Shown: positions 6,316 to 14,922 of the stretch, piece after piece | Numbering within the stretch: position 1 is the first letter of the stretch | Layout of the letters: each line of letters starts with the position of its first letter | Source: a virus | Direction: 5' to 3' (one strand) | Virus record (IMG/VR): IMGVR_UViG_3300017952_000052 | Span: 1 to 33,021 of that record | Length of the DNA stretch: 33,021 nt | Position numbers and translations under genes: made by a program | The notes under the pieces: generated by a model | The model's database searches: none | Told to the model about the DNA's origin: nothing | Seen by the model: the letters and a program-made list of their open reading frames with translations, nothing else

Positions 6316-9300
6316 ATGGCAGGCGAAAGTAGAACAAGAAATAAACCAGTAGAAACTCCATCAGGGCCGTTTGAAGCAGTGGTTGTGGGTCACCTTGATC
6401 CTAAATATATGGGCACACTACAAGTTGAATTGCTAAAAACTAGTGATGTTAGAAACGATCCAGAAAGAAGCGGACAATTAGTAGAAGCAAAATATCTTTC
6501 ACCTTTTTACGGAGTTACGCCGCAAGGAGGGTCATCAGGAAATTCGGGCTATCAAAACACACAAAAAAGTTACGGTATGTGGATGATTCCGCCCGACATT
6601 GGAACAAGAGTACTAGTAGTTTTTGCAGAAGGAAATTTAAGTAAAGGTTATTGGATAGGTTGTGTGCAAGATGAATTTATGAATTTTATGATTCCGGGCA
6701 TGGCTGCAACAACACAACTAGAAGACTATGGCAAAAAAGCACCTACCGGAGAGTACAACAAACGTAGAGAAAAAACAGGACAGAAAAATCCAACAAAATT
6801 TGCAAAACCTGTACATATTGATTTAGCTAAAACTTTAATTCAACAAGGTCTAATAGACGACGATGTAAGAGGAATATCAAGTTCGAGTGCAAGGAGGGAA
6901 ATACCTAGTGCAGTATTTGGTATTAGCACACCAGGACCATTAGATAAAAGAATAGATGCTCCTAAGTTTCAAAGAGGTGTAACAGGAGCCAAATCAAATG
7001 TTTTTGTTAGTCGTCTCGGTGGCAGTATGTTTGTTATGGATGACGGCGACGATAAAATTCTAAGAAGAGGCCATGCTAAAGATTCACCATCAGAATATGA
7101 AAACATAGAAGCAATCACTGACGGAACTCTTCATAACGGAGATGTTACCCTGCCAGCCAATGAACTGTTAAGATTAAAAACTCGTACAGGTCATCAAATT
7201 CTTCTACACAACACAGAAGATTTAATTTATATAGGTAACGCTCGAGGAACCAGCTGGATAGAAATGACGTCTAATGGTAAAATTGATATCTATGCACAGG
7301 ATAGTATAAGCATCCACTCGTCAAATGATTTAAATTTTACAGCCGACAGAGATGTCAATTTTACTGCTGGCGAAAACGTCAATTTTATGGTAGGTAAAGA
7401 TTTTAAAACAACCGCCGGCGACGGTATACATAATACCGCTGGGTTGAATATTAACAACACAGCAGGCCAAGCTATCAGTGAAATAGCAGGCACACACATT
7501 TCAAATTATGCACAAATGGACGCAAGTTATCAAAGTATAGGAAACACTGTAATTGGTGTCGGCAAAGATTTAGAAATTTCTGCAGGAAACAATTCTCTTA
7601 TAGAAGCCGGTTATAGTACCCATATAAAATCGGGTAACCATAGTAAATTTGAAGTAGAAGGCGATTTAGAATTTTCAACTGCAAATCTAAACATTGGAAC
7701 AGGCGAAGTAAATTGGGATTCGTCTACAGTTAGCTGGGACGCTAATAAATTTATTTTATACACACTAGGGCAAATAAGTTTTGAATCTGCTTATACTTAT
7801 TTTAATTCTAGAGGAGAAACAGAAATTACCACCGGCGGCGACTTTTACCAGATAATAGACGGCCGATATGGAGTTCGTGTTGACGGCGAAATCAAGTTTC
7901 AATCTGAAAGCGATGATATACAACTAAGAGCAGACAGCAACATATTAACTTGGTCTGGCGGCGAGACTAGTATGTTAGTACAAGGCGGCTGGAATGTAGA
8001 TTGTAATGAAGCGGCAGCTCTAACATCATTAGGAAAATTTAATATATCTTCAACTAACAGCGACAATCCTGCTGATGCCAGCCAAGAAAACAAAGGTGGA
8101 GTTATAGTTTCTAGCGGAGCAGGAATTCAAATGAAAACCGCTGGCGGCGAAAACGAAAGCGGCGATTTTATTATTGACAGTAGCTGGCAAGTCAAAATAA
8201 AAACAGCTGACACATTTGGTATAGATTCAGATAATAAAATTCAGTACAAAGCCGCAAACGAAATACAGCTAAAAGGATCTAAAACAGAATTACAACCTGT
8301 TGCTGATTTACCGGCTATAGCACCAGACATTAGCGTATCTGCACCTGATTATGTAACAGACATTCCTAACAATCTTATTGCTAATCCGTTTATTTCTTAT
8401 GTAAAATGGCATAAACACGATAATGCAGATATATCTAAAATTAACAGAGTACGTAGCGAATGGGATCTTCCGCCTATTTTTGCTATTCCTCCTACTCCTG
8501 CAATATATGCAGACCGAGTTGCAAGAATACCCATGCACGAACCTTGGTATCAGCACGAAAATCTAAATCCGTTAGAGTTTACTCCGGACAAGACCCGTGC
8601 AGGTTCAGAATTAAAAGACATCTATCCAGCACAAATACCTGATACGTTTGCAACCACACCAGCTGCGCAAGGCACGTCTTCTGAAAGTACTCTATTTGAT
8701 CCAGAGTTTCATTTATTTACAGAAGCAAATGGACAGTATACGTGGAGTACTGAGCGCATTACTCAATGGAAGAATATATGTAGAGATTTAGGACTAAGTG
8801 AAAATTTTGCACTAGGAGTTCGCGCAGTAATTACCAGCCAATACGGCAAGTGGGATTATGATAGAACTGAGACCAAACCCAACTACGGCAGCGACGAAGA
8901 AAACATAATTGTGTGTAGGAAACGTTACTTTAATCTTAGAGACAAGACCGATGAAGAAATAGTTAGTATTCTCTCACAGACAACTGACACAGAGTTTTTT
9001 GAAAATGTTTATGGTGGCATAACAGCATACGGCAGAGCACTAGGGAATACTATAAGTAACCTAGACGGTTCCCGTTTTAGAGGACACGGCCCGTATCTTG
9101 GTATAATAGGCAGAGCAGCACAGCAAAAAGCAATAAAATGGGCCCAATCTAAAACTGCTGTTCAATTTAACTTAACTGAGCAACAAGAACCAACCTACAA
9201 CTTACAAAATCTTAACAGTTTTGGACACGATCTAGTGCTAGCTGGTTGGTTAAAGAACCACTACAAAGATCACGGCAGGAATATGCTAGGAAATATTAGA

Positions 9301-9411
9301 ATAACACTATTTGGCACTGAGGACTACGAGCTAAATCACCAAAGAGATATGTACATATACAGGTCCCACGTTGACTCGAAAGGTGTCAGAAATATGGAGG
9401 ACAAAAGATAA
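6316..9411 (+). CDS. gp5: gp5-like baseplate hub/cell-puncturing spike with C-terminal GH19-like domain
   Basis: A 1031-residue protein. Residues 15-130 are the gp5/VgrG OB fold (GPFEAVVVGHLDPKYMGTLQVELL, then MWMIPPDIGTRVLVVFAEG and GYWIGCVQDEFMNFMIPG). Residues 190-330 contain the ARREIPSAVFGISTPGP linker and the SRLGGSMFVMDDGDD and GTSWIEMTSNGKIDIYAQDS segments that lead into the spike. Residues 340-403 are eight octapeptides of a triple-stranded beta-helix, and the helix-like region continues to about 660. No T4-lysozyme domain is inserted between OB fold and helix; instead residues about 815-940 resemble a GH19 chitinase/lysozyme (YGGITAYGRALGN, LDGSRFRGHGPYLGIIGR). The position of the usual HE catalytic Glu reads Q842. 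It should trimerise on the gp27-like hub. Ribosome site before 6316 is weak. Confidence 0.85.
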   Translation: MAGESRTRNKPVETPSGPFEAVVVGHLDPKYMGTLQVELLKTSDVRNDPERSGQLVEAKYLSPFYGVTPQGGSSGNSGYQNTQKSYGMWMIPPDIGTRVLVVFAEGNLSKGYWIGCVQDEFMNFMIPGMAATTQLEDYGKKAPTGEYNKRREKTGQKNPTKFAKPVHIDLAKTLIQQGLIDDDVRGISSSSARREIPSAVFGISTPGPLDKRIDAPKFQRGVTGAKSNVFVSRLGGSMFVMDDGDDKILRRGHAKDSPSEYENIEAITDGTLHNGDVTLPANELLRLKTRTGHQILLHNTEDLIYIGNARGTSWIEMTSNGKIDIYAQDSISIHSSNDLNFTADRDVNFTAGENVNFMVGKDFKTTAGDGIHNTAGLNINNTAGQAISEIAGTHISNYAQMDASYQSIGNTVIGVGKDLEISAGNNSLIEAGYSTHIKSGNHSKFEVEGDLEFSTANLNIGTGEVNWDSSTVSWDANKFILYTLGQISFESAYTYFNSRGETEITTGGDFYQIIDGRYGVRVDGEIKFQSESDDIQLRADSNILTWSGGETSMLVQGGWNVDCNEAAALTSLGKFNISSTNSDNPADASQENKGGVIVSSGAGIQMKTAGGENESGDFIIDSSWQVKIKTADTFGIDSDNKIQYKAANEIQLKGSKTELQPVADLPAIAPDISVSAPDYVTDIPNNLIANPFISYVKWHKHDNADISKINRVRSEWDLPPIFAIPPTPAIYADRVARIPMHEPWYQHENLNPLEFTPDKTRAGSELKDIYPAQIPDTFATTPAAQGTSSESTLFDPEFHLFTEANGQYTWSTERITQWKNICRDLGLSENFALGVRAVITSQYGKWDYDRTETKPNYGSDEENIIVCRKRYFNLRDKTDEEIVSILSQTTDTEFFENVYGGITAYGRALGNTISNLDGSRFRGHGPYLGIIGRAAQQKAIKWAQSKTAVQFNLTEQQEPTYNLQNLNSFGHDLVLAGWLKNHYKDHGRNMLGNIRITLFGTEDYELNHQRDMYIYRSHVDSKGVRNMEDKR
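7333..7524 (+). repeat. Eight tandem octapeptide repeats of the gp5 spike helix
   Basis: Residues 340-403 of gp5 read as eight consecutive 8-mers: NFTADRDV, NFTAGENV, NFMVGKDF, KTTAGDGI, HNTAGLNI, NNTAGQAI, SEIAGTHI, SNYAQMDA. A small residue or Gly at place 5 and a hydrophobic at place 8 fit the octad rule of the T4 gp5 C-terminal needle and VgrG spikes, in which three chains wind into a prism. Confidence 0.8.
8758..9135 (+). other. GH19-like (chitinase/lysozyme-like) domain of gp5 with altered catalytic site
   Basis: Residues about 815-940 of gp5. The best motif is DGSRFRGHGPYLGIIGR (917-933), matching the GH19 signature DG-x-x-FRGRG-x-IQLTGR, preceded by VYGGITAYGRALGN (898-911), which matches YANRLGN in phage GH19 enzymes. 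By alignment to 'AHESGGF-Y-E', residues 840-846 (TSQYGKW) occupy the catalytic HE position with Gln842 (codon CAA at 8839-8841) in place of Glu; a second acidic residue, E852, remains ten residues on. The fold assignment is fairly secure by motif; lack of activity is an inference. Confidence 0.6.
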
Positions 9412-10964
9412 TGGCTGCAAGTGTTTTACCATTAAGATTCTACAATCCAAGAGGCACGAGAGATCTTTCTTATCCATTTGATGACAGAGAAAGCACAGCA
9501 GGTTCAAGCTATGCCAAAGTGCTAGACGACCTTGACGATCGTCTGCGTGTAGACTTTGCTAATCTAGAAGGAGATTTTCCTAGACCCAGTTCGCTTACGC
9601 CTGATAAGGGAGTTATACAATATTTTTATCATGACGATGCCCAGTACACTTTTCGTGACGATCGCAGAGATAAATTTAGAGGACCTTACAGAAATTTACC
9701 AGTTGATGTGCCTGGCAAGTATCGTGGGACACAAACTATTTACGCTGGAAATACTGAGTTTGCAGTCCCAGCAAACAATACTTGGAGAATGACTCTCGAG
9801 CTTGATGACGCTAGACGAGATATGCAAAACTTAGATGAACTAGGGGTTATGTCATTTGAGCTAGTTACTAGGCCTGGCTGGGATATAACCGAAGGCAGCG
9901 ACGGATTCGACAATTGGGAAGACGACAGTGTTGTAGATATATTGCCGATGAAAGTTGAATTTACCACAAGCTCAAGATGGGCAGCTATCAGTAATGAAAA
10001 TCCGAGAGTAGTGTTTGTAGACGACGAGTATAAAGAATACAAAAACACTATCTATGTACCTCCAGGAGCAACTGTTCGAATCAACTACAAAACACAAGAA
10101 GCTAGCGGAATACCTAACGAGGATATAAATTATCTGAGTGTGGGAGCTAATGACGCTAGTTGGGAGAGAGGTCGTCCAACAACAGTTAATTTTCTAGGTG
10201 CTTCGCAAGGTTATGAGTTTGAAGATGAGCTCAACGGTGACGGAGAGTTAGCCTGGACATATAAACCACACGAAAACCCAGCCGACCAGCCTGCAAAAAT
10301 TAGAGTGGTGTCTACAAATTACGACACAAACGAAGATGCGTTTTATTACGATACCTCTGGTCCTGATGGATTTATTGAAAAAGTAGAAGATACACACATT
10401 GTAGATGACGCAAGGACGTCAACGAGATCTACAATTGGTTTTTGGAACCAGATTAGAGACACTATAACAAATCTGCTAGACAAACCAGAAACTGATACTG
10501 CACAATCGGGAATTCATAATAGAGCCATGCGCACAGTTACAAATGCAAATGCATTTCCTTACGTTGCAGGTGAAGAGGCTCTTAATACCTGGCAAGACGG
10601 GCAACCGTTAGTAAGACATTTTTGGTCGGCAGCAGCAGTTAGTTATGTGCTTACAACAGCAGAGATAAGAGCACTAAGAACGCAAAGTGCTTTAGATTAT
10701 GCTATGTACGGAGAAGAAATTGATTGGCGCGACTGGAATAATGTACGAAAATATGACATAGCGGTGTTTAAATTTAAAAACGCAAGCGGGGGACACGTGG
10801 GCTTTATTACTGACGTAGATTTATCTACTAATAAAGTAAAAATTGCAGGTGGAAACCAAAGTAATAAATTCAAAGAAACTGAATATTTAATAGATTCGGT
10901 TAATATGTACCTTTTAACAGTAAGACGCAATTGGGTTGCAGCAAGCAATGCTACAGTTGTTTAA
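9411..10964 (+). CDS. Tail/baseplate-associated protein with C-terminal CHAP/DUF2272-like domain lacking cysteine
   Basis: A 517-residue protein between gp5 and gp25. The N-terminal two-thirds (RFYNPRGTRDLSYPFDD at the start, an acidic middle with NTWRMTLELDD, YVPPGATVRINYKT) are beta-rich and unrecognised. The last ~115 residues resemble CHAP/NlpC-like amidase-type domains: a helix FWSAAAVSYVL (404-414), WNNVRKYDIAVFKF, then GGHVGFI (460-466) and IAGGNQSNKF. In the active enzymes the helix carries a catalytic Cys and the GGHVGF His is the base. Here the helix has W405-S406 and no cysteine exists anywhere in the protein. Relatives of the DUF2272 type, as I recall, also have 'WSAAF'. GGAGG at 9396-9400 gives it the strongest ribosome site of the cluster. 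It may be a peptidoglycan-binding or hub-closing protein; function not established. Confidence 0.6.
   Translation: MAASVLPLRFYNPRGTRDLSYPFDDRESTAGSSYAKVLDDLDDRLRVDFANLEGDFPRPSSLTPDKGVIQYFYHDDAQYTFRDDRRDKFRGPYRNLPVDVPGKYRGTQTIYAGNTEFAVPANNTWRMTLELDDARRDMQNLDELGVMSFELVTRPGWDITEGSDGFDNWEDDSVVDILPMKVEFTTSSRWAAISNENPRVVFVDDEYKEYKNTIYVPPGATVRINYKTQEASGIPNEDINYLSVGANDASWERGRPTTVNFLGASQGYEFEDELNGDGELAWTYKPHENPADQPAKIRVVSTNYDTNEDAFYYDTSGPDGFIEKVEDTHIVDDARTSTRSTIGFWNQIRDTITNLLDKPETDTAQSGIHNRAMRTVTNANAFPYVAGEEALNTWQDGQPLVRHFWSAAAVSYVLTTAEIRALRTQSALDYAMYGEEIDWRDWNNVRKYDIAVFKFKNASGGHVGFITDVDLSTNKVKIAGGNQSNKFKETEYLIDSVNMYLLTVRRNWVAASNATVV
10593..10940 (+). other. CHAP/DUF2272-like domain with Cys-to-Ser/Trp at the nucleophile position
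   Basis: Residues about 395-510. The helix FWSAAAVSYVL aligns to PWCSAFVNWVL of the cysteine-peptidase-like family (TIGR02594-type) or to WSAAFISWVM of DUF2272. His462 in GGHVGF and the GGNQS strand are retained. The Ser codon is TCG (10626-10628), so a change from Cys is not a trivial sequencing slip. Confidence 0.5.
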
Positions 10965-10982
10965 TATGGGGGTAAATACAGT

Positions 10983-11423
10983 ATGAGCTCTATAGAAAAA
11001 GATTTATATAAAAGACAGCACGTTGGCAAAAAACGTGTTTTAGCACCTAAGTCTAGATTTTATAGAGGAACTAGCACTATTAACAAAGAAAATAGCTCTT
11101 TTGTATTGTATGACCTAGCCTTAATCAAACAAGATCTAATTAATCACTTTCATATACGTCAAGGTGAAAAACTAGAAAATCCCGAGTTTGGCACAATTAT
11201 TTGGGACGTTTTGTTTGAACCCCTTACAGAAAATTTAAAACAAGCAATACAAACTGATGTAACTAGAATTGTCAACTATGATCCTCGTGTCCAAGTAGAA
11301 AGTATTGTTATTGACAGCTTTGAAAGCGGCATAAGAATAGAATGTGAGCTATTTTATATACCTTATAACATTTCTGAAAAGTTACAGTTTACGTTCGACC
11401 AAAATAACGGTTTTATCAGTTAA
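10983..11423 (+). CDS. gp25: Baseplate wedge protein gp25
   Basis: A 146-residue protein, near the T4 length of 132. It has the conserved gp25/TssE core: LALIKQDLINHFHIRQGEKLENPEFGT (45-71), VLFEPLTENLKQAIQTDV (76-93), NYDPRVQVESIVI (98-110) and the closing strand FYIPYNISEKLQFTF. In T4, gp25 starts sheath polymerisation and forms the wedge core bundle with gp6 and gp7. The family's hallmark EPR triad is DPR here (100-102), a conservative change. The ATG at 10983 follows a run of five Gs (10968-10972). gp6 follows after a 64-bp gap that carries its own promoter element. Confidence 0.9.
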   Translation: MSSIEKDLYKRQHVGKKRVLAPKSRFYRGTSTINKENSSFVLYDLALIKQDLINHFHIRQGEKLENPEFGTIIWDVLFEPLTENLKQAIQTDVTRIVNYDPRVQVESIVIDSFESGIRIECELFYIPYNISEKLQFTFDQNNGFIS

Positions 11424-11487
11424 ATTTTACTGTCTAATAATATACGTACATAATCGTTTCGAATAAATATTAGAAATAGGATAACTC
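11424..11487 (+). promoter_or_regulatory. gp25-gp6 gap with late-type promoter AATAAATA (11462-11469)
   Basis: The 64-bp gap holds GAATAAATA (11461-11469), a T4-late-like element, 18 nt before the gp6 ATG at 11488. An AGGAT ribosome site (11478-11482) lies between. The same nine bases GAATAAATA recur at 30117-30125 at nearly the same distance from a start. I see no convincing terminator hairpin in the gap. Confidence 0.62.
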
Positions 11488-14400
11488 ATGGCAGCAACTG
11501 ATAGACAAAATAGATTATTACTCGCAGAAGATTGGAAGCGAATTTATCAAAGTTTCCGTAACGCTGATTTCCAGAGTTACGACTTTGACAATCTAAGACG
11601 CACAATGATTAACTATCTGCGTCAAAATTACCCAGAAGATTTTAACGACTATATTGAAAGTTCTGAATATCTTGCATTAATTGATTTAATTGCCTTTCTC
11701 GGGCAGAATATTTCATTTAGAATTGATTTAAACGCAAGAGATAATTTTCTTGAGCTTGCTGAACGTAGAGAAAGTGTTTTACGTCTTGCAAGATTGCTAT
11801 CGTATAATGCTAAAAGAAATCAAGCCAGTAATGGTTTGCTAAAAATACAAAGTGTCCAAACAACAGAATCTGTTGTTGATTCTAACGGGTTTGACCTTTC
11901 TGGACAAACTATAGTATGGAATGATCCTAGCAATTCTAACTGGAATGAACAATTTACCAAAGTGTTAAATGCATCGTTTCCTGTAAATAATCTTTTTGGC
12001 CAGCCAGTTAAAAAAGACGTAGTAAATGGTATTTCAACACAGAAATATAAAATTGCAAGTCGAAACGCAACTCTTCCTGTTTTTAATTTTAGAAGAAGTG
12101 TTCAGGGAGTAACTTATCCCTTTGAAGTAGTTCCAGCTGATATAGTTGACGGTAACATAATTGAAGAATCACCTAGACTAGGGAATCCGTTATCAATTTT
12201 GTATAGGAACGACGGAGCAGGCCCTTCTAGCAGTAACACAGGATTTTTTGCTCATTTCCGTCAAGGAGAGCTAGAGTCAGCTGATTTTGCAATATCAAAT
12301 CCTGCTGCTAATGAAATAATCAGTATTGATACTCCGAACATTAACAATACAGATGTATGGGTATATGAATTAGACAGCAACGGAGCAGAGCAAACAGAAT
12401 GGACTAAGGTAGATTCTACCGAAGGTAATAATATTATCTATAACAGTCTTTCTAAAAATATAAAAAATATATATTCAGTTTTAACAAGAGTAGATGATAG
12501 AGCAAACTTAATTTTTAGTGATGGTGTATTTGGCAATTTGCCTAGAGGCAGATTTAGATCTTATTACAGAGTAAGTGCTAATGCTGCAATAAGGATAAAA
12601 CCTGCAGATATGACAGGAGTGTCTATCAAAATACCATATATCAGCAAAAATAATACAAAAGAAAATTTAACACTTACGTTTGAATTGCGATATACTGTAT
12701 CAAATGGTGCGACTACTGAAACTAATGATAGCATAAAAGTAAATGCGCCAACAACATATTACACACAAAATAGATTAATCACAGCAGAAGATTATAATAT
12801 TGGACCTTTATCGGTAAGCCAAGAAATTATCAAAGTCAAATCTGTAAACAGAACAGCAAGTGGAATAAGTCGGTACTTTGATCTATTAGATGCTACTGGA
12901 AAATATTCTAAAACAAATTTATTTGGAGAAGATGGCATCTTATACAAAGAGTATGTTGAACTTGCAAATAAATTTAGATTTACAACACAAACAGATATTG
13001 AAGGAATTATTGTTAATACTATAGAACCTATCTTAAAAGATAGAAAAATGACCAATTTTTATTATGATAAATTTCCTCCAATTCTAGTAACAGACTTGCA
13101 GGCGTCCTTCTTGCAAGAAACAAAAGACACAAATCGCGCAACAGGAAAATTACAAGATCCTGATGGCACTGACTATCCTGTAGGTACTTTTACTGCTAAT
13201 GCATTTAGATATATAGAAACAGGTGCCCTGCTCAAATTTGTTCCGCCAGCTGGGTATCATTTTATGCCCGACGGAACATTAATGGAAGGACCTGCTGATC
13301 ATAAAGGTTCATTAAATTATAAATGGACAAAGGTAATTGGTGTAAGCAACGACGGAACTGAAAATCTTGCTACAGGCTTAGGACCACTTGTTTTTAATGA
13401 TATTATTCCGTCCGAAGCCATATTAGAACAAATTATACCAAAGTTTACAACTTCGTTGTTAAATGACGTTAAGACACAAATAATTGATCAAGCATTTAAT
13501 TACAATACATTTGGTTTAAGATACGATGTTGCTACACGGGTTTGGAGACTTATTACAGAAACTAATTTAAATCTGTCAGCAGAGTTTTCTACAGGTAAAA
13601 CAGGAGACATAAGTAACCAACAATTAGATGCTAGTTGGTTAGTGTTATTTCAAACCAATGGTGAAAGTTATGATGTAACTAGCAGAGGACTGCGTTACGT
13701 CTACGAAAGCGATGAAGAATTAAAATTCTATTATGATGACTCGGATAAAATTTATGATTCTAAAACTGGAAAAATTATAAAAGATAGAATATCTGTTTTA
13801 AGCATCAATACAAAACCAGACGACACTGCTCCGTTTACAAGAAATTTTGATTGGGAAATATTAAAAGCATATAGAGATAGAGAAGGATACGTTGACAGCA
13901 AAAAAGTTGAAGTAGGATTTTTTGATTCTGATGACGACGGTGTTGTTGATGATCCTGATATTTTTACTGAGATAGTCCAAGAAGATGTAAATCCTAATAG
14001 TAAATTTATATTCCAAGAAAGGTATTTAACCACTGACCAAACAGAAGATTATCGATATATTAGTTCAGACGAAGTTAATATTATTACTTTAGATAGCGAA
14101 ACAGGTATAGGACCGTATAGTTCATACGATAATGGTCAAATATTTTATATAACTTTGTCTAATGTATTTAAAAAGTTAGATACTGTTAATGAAGTTTTAA
14201 CTACTACTAATGATTTTAGAGCTTTTAAAGGTAGATCACAATTACAATTTCAGTATGTTCATGCTGCAGATAGCAATATTAGAATAGATCCAAGTGCTTC
14301 TAACATAATGGATGTGTTTATGTTAACAAAAGGATACGACACAGAGTATCGTTTATGGCTGAATGGAGCACGAGCAACACAACCTAGACCTCCAAGCAGC

Positions 14401-14922
14401 GATCAATTATTTAGAAATTATGCAGCTGACATTAACAAGATTAAATCAATAAGCGATGAAATAATCTATCATCCTGTTAAGTACAAAGTCTTATTTGGAC
14501 CAAAGGCAGAAGAAACCTTGCAAGCAAAATTTAAAATTGTAAAAAATCCAGACTTAGTGTTAGATGACAATGATATTAGAACTAGAGTAATATCAGCTAT
14601 AAATCAGTTTTTTGCATTAGAAAATTGGGAGTTTGGAGAAACTTTTTATTTTACAGAGTTAGCAACATATATAATGAATCAATTAGCACCAGATGTAGTC
14701 ACAGTGGTGCTAGTTCCAGTCCAGCAATCACAAGGATTTGGAAGTTTGTTTGAAATAAAATCTGAAACTGATGAAATTTTTATTAACGGTTCGACAGTTG
14801 ATAATGTTGAAATTATTGATGCTATTACAGCAACACGTCTTAATGCATCAGGAACCGTATTAACAAGCGGAAGCACTAATTCAACTGGTCTTTCAAGTTC
14901 TAGCAACGGAAATAGTTATTAA
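11488..14922 (+). CDS. gp6: Baseplate wedge protein gp6
   Basis: A 1144-residue gp6 family protein. The N-terminal signature is clear: EDWKRIYQSFRNADFQSYDF, then NYPEDFNDYIESSEYLALID, LIAFLGQNISFRIDLNARDN and FLELAERRESVLRLARLLSY (residues about 14-110). The C-terminal third includes KYKVLFGPKAEETLQAKFKI and FALENWEFGETFYFTELATYIMN, the wedge-dimerisation part. gp6 dimers form the iris ring of the T4 baseplate and hold gp25 and gp7. At 1144 residues it is well above T4 gp6 (660), with the extra material in the middle. Residues 813-824 (DSDDDGVVDDPD) form an EF-hand-like calcium loop. It ends in a TAATG overlap with the giant gene. Confidence 0.92.
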   Translation: MAATDRQNRLLLAEDWKRIYQSFRNADFQSYDFDNLRRTMINYLRQNYPEDFNDYIESSEYLALIDLIAFLGQNISFRIDLNARDNFLELAERRESVLRLARLLSYNAKRNQASNGLLKIQSVQTTESVVDSNGFDLSGQTIVWNDPSNSNWNEQFTKVLNASFPVNNLFGQPVKKDVVNGISTQKYKIASRNATLPVFNFRRSVQGVTYPFEVVPADIVDGNIIEESPRLGNPLSILYRNDGAGPSSSNTGFFAHFRQGELESADFAISNPAANEIISIDTPNINNTDVWVYELDSNGAEQTEWTKVDSTEGNNIIYNSLSKNIKNIYSVLTRVDDRANLIFSDGVFGNLPRGRFRSYYRVSANAAIRIKPADMTGVSIKIPYISKNNTKENLTLTFELRYTVSNGATTETNDSIKVNAPTTYYTQNRLITAEDYNIGPLSVSQEIIKVKSVNRTASGISRYFDLLDATGKYSKTNLFGEDGILYKEYVELANKFRFTTQTDIEGIIVNTIEPILKDRKMTNFYYDKFPPILVTDLQASFLQETKDTNRATGKLQDPDGTDYPVGTFTANAFRYIETGALLKFVPPAGYHFMPDGTLMEGPADHKGSLNYKWTKVIGVSNDGTENLATGLGPLVFNDIIPSEAILEQIIPKFTTSLLNDVKTQIIDQAFNYNTFGLRYDVATRVWRLITETNLNLSAEFSTGKTGDISNQQLDASWLVLFQTNGESYDVTSRGLRYVYESDEELKFYYDDSDKIYDSKTGKIIKDRISVLSINTKPDDTAPFTRNFDWEILKAYRDREGYVDSKKVEVGFFDSDDDGVVDDPDIFTEIVQEDVNPNSKFIFQERYLTTDQTEDYRYISSDEVNIITLDSETGIGPYSSYDNGQIFYITLSNVFKKLDTVNEVLTTTNDFRAFKGRSQLQFQYVHAADSNIRIDPSASNIMDVFMLTKGYDTEYRLWLNGARATQPRPPSSDQLFRNYAADINKIKSISDEIIYHPVKYKVLFGPKAEETLQAKFKIVKNPDLVLDDNDIRTRVISAINQFFALENWEFGETFYFTELATYIMNQLAPDVVTVVLVPVQQSQGFGSLFEIKSETDEIFINGSTVDNVEIIDAITATRLNASGTVLTSGSTNSTGLSSSSNGNSY

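Noticed and set aside
6700-7330. T4-lysozyme domain between OB fold and helix of gp5
   Set aside because: The segment has linker and pre-helix motifs (IPSAVFGIST, WIEMTSNGKIDIYA) and no lysozyme-like E-D-T catalytic pattern; the hydrolase-like domain is at the C-terminus.
9740-10048. Minus-strand open frame of 102 codons inside the CHAP-like gene
   Set aside because: Lies fully inside a well-supported plus-strand gene, has Ser/Leu-rich shadow composition and no recognisable motif or promoter.
10966-10986. Six-codon mini-frame ATG GGG GTA AAT ACA GTA TGA overlapping the gp25 start
   Set aside because: Could be a leader peptide, but so short a frame arises easily by chance and its start has no ribosome site apart from the preceding gene's end.
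11424-11487. Rho-independent terminator after gp25
   Set aside because: No GC-rich stem followed by a T run; only short AT-rich inverted repeats such as TACGTA are present.
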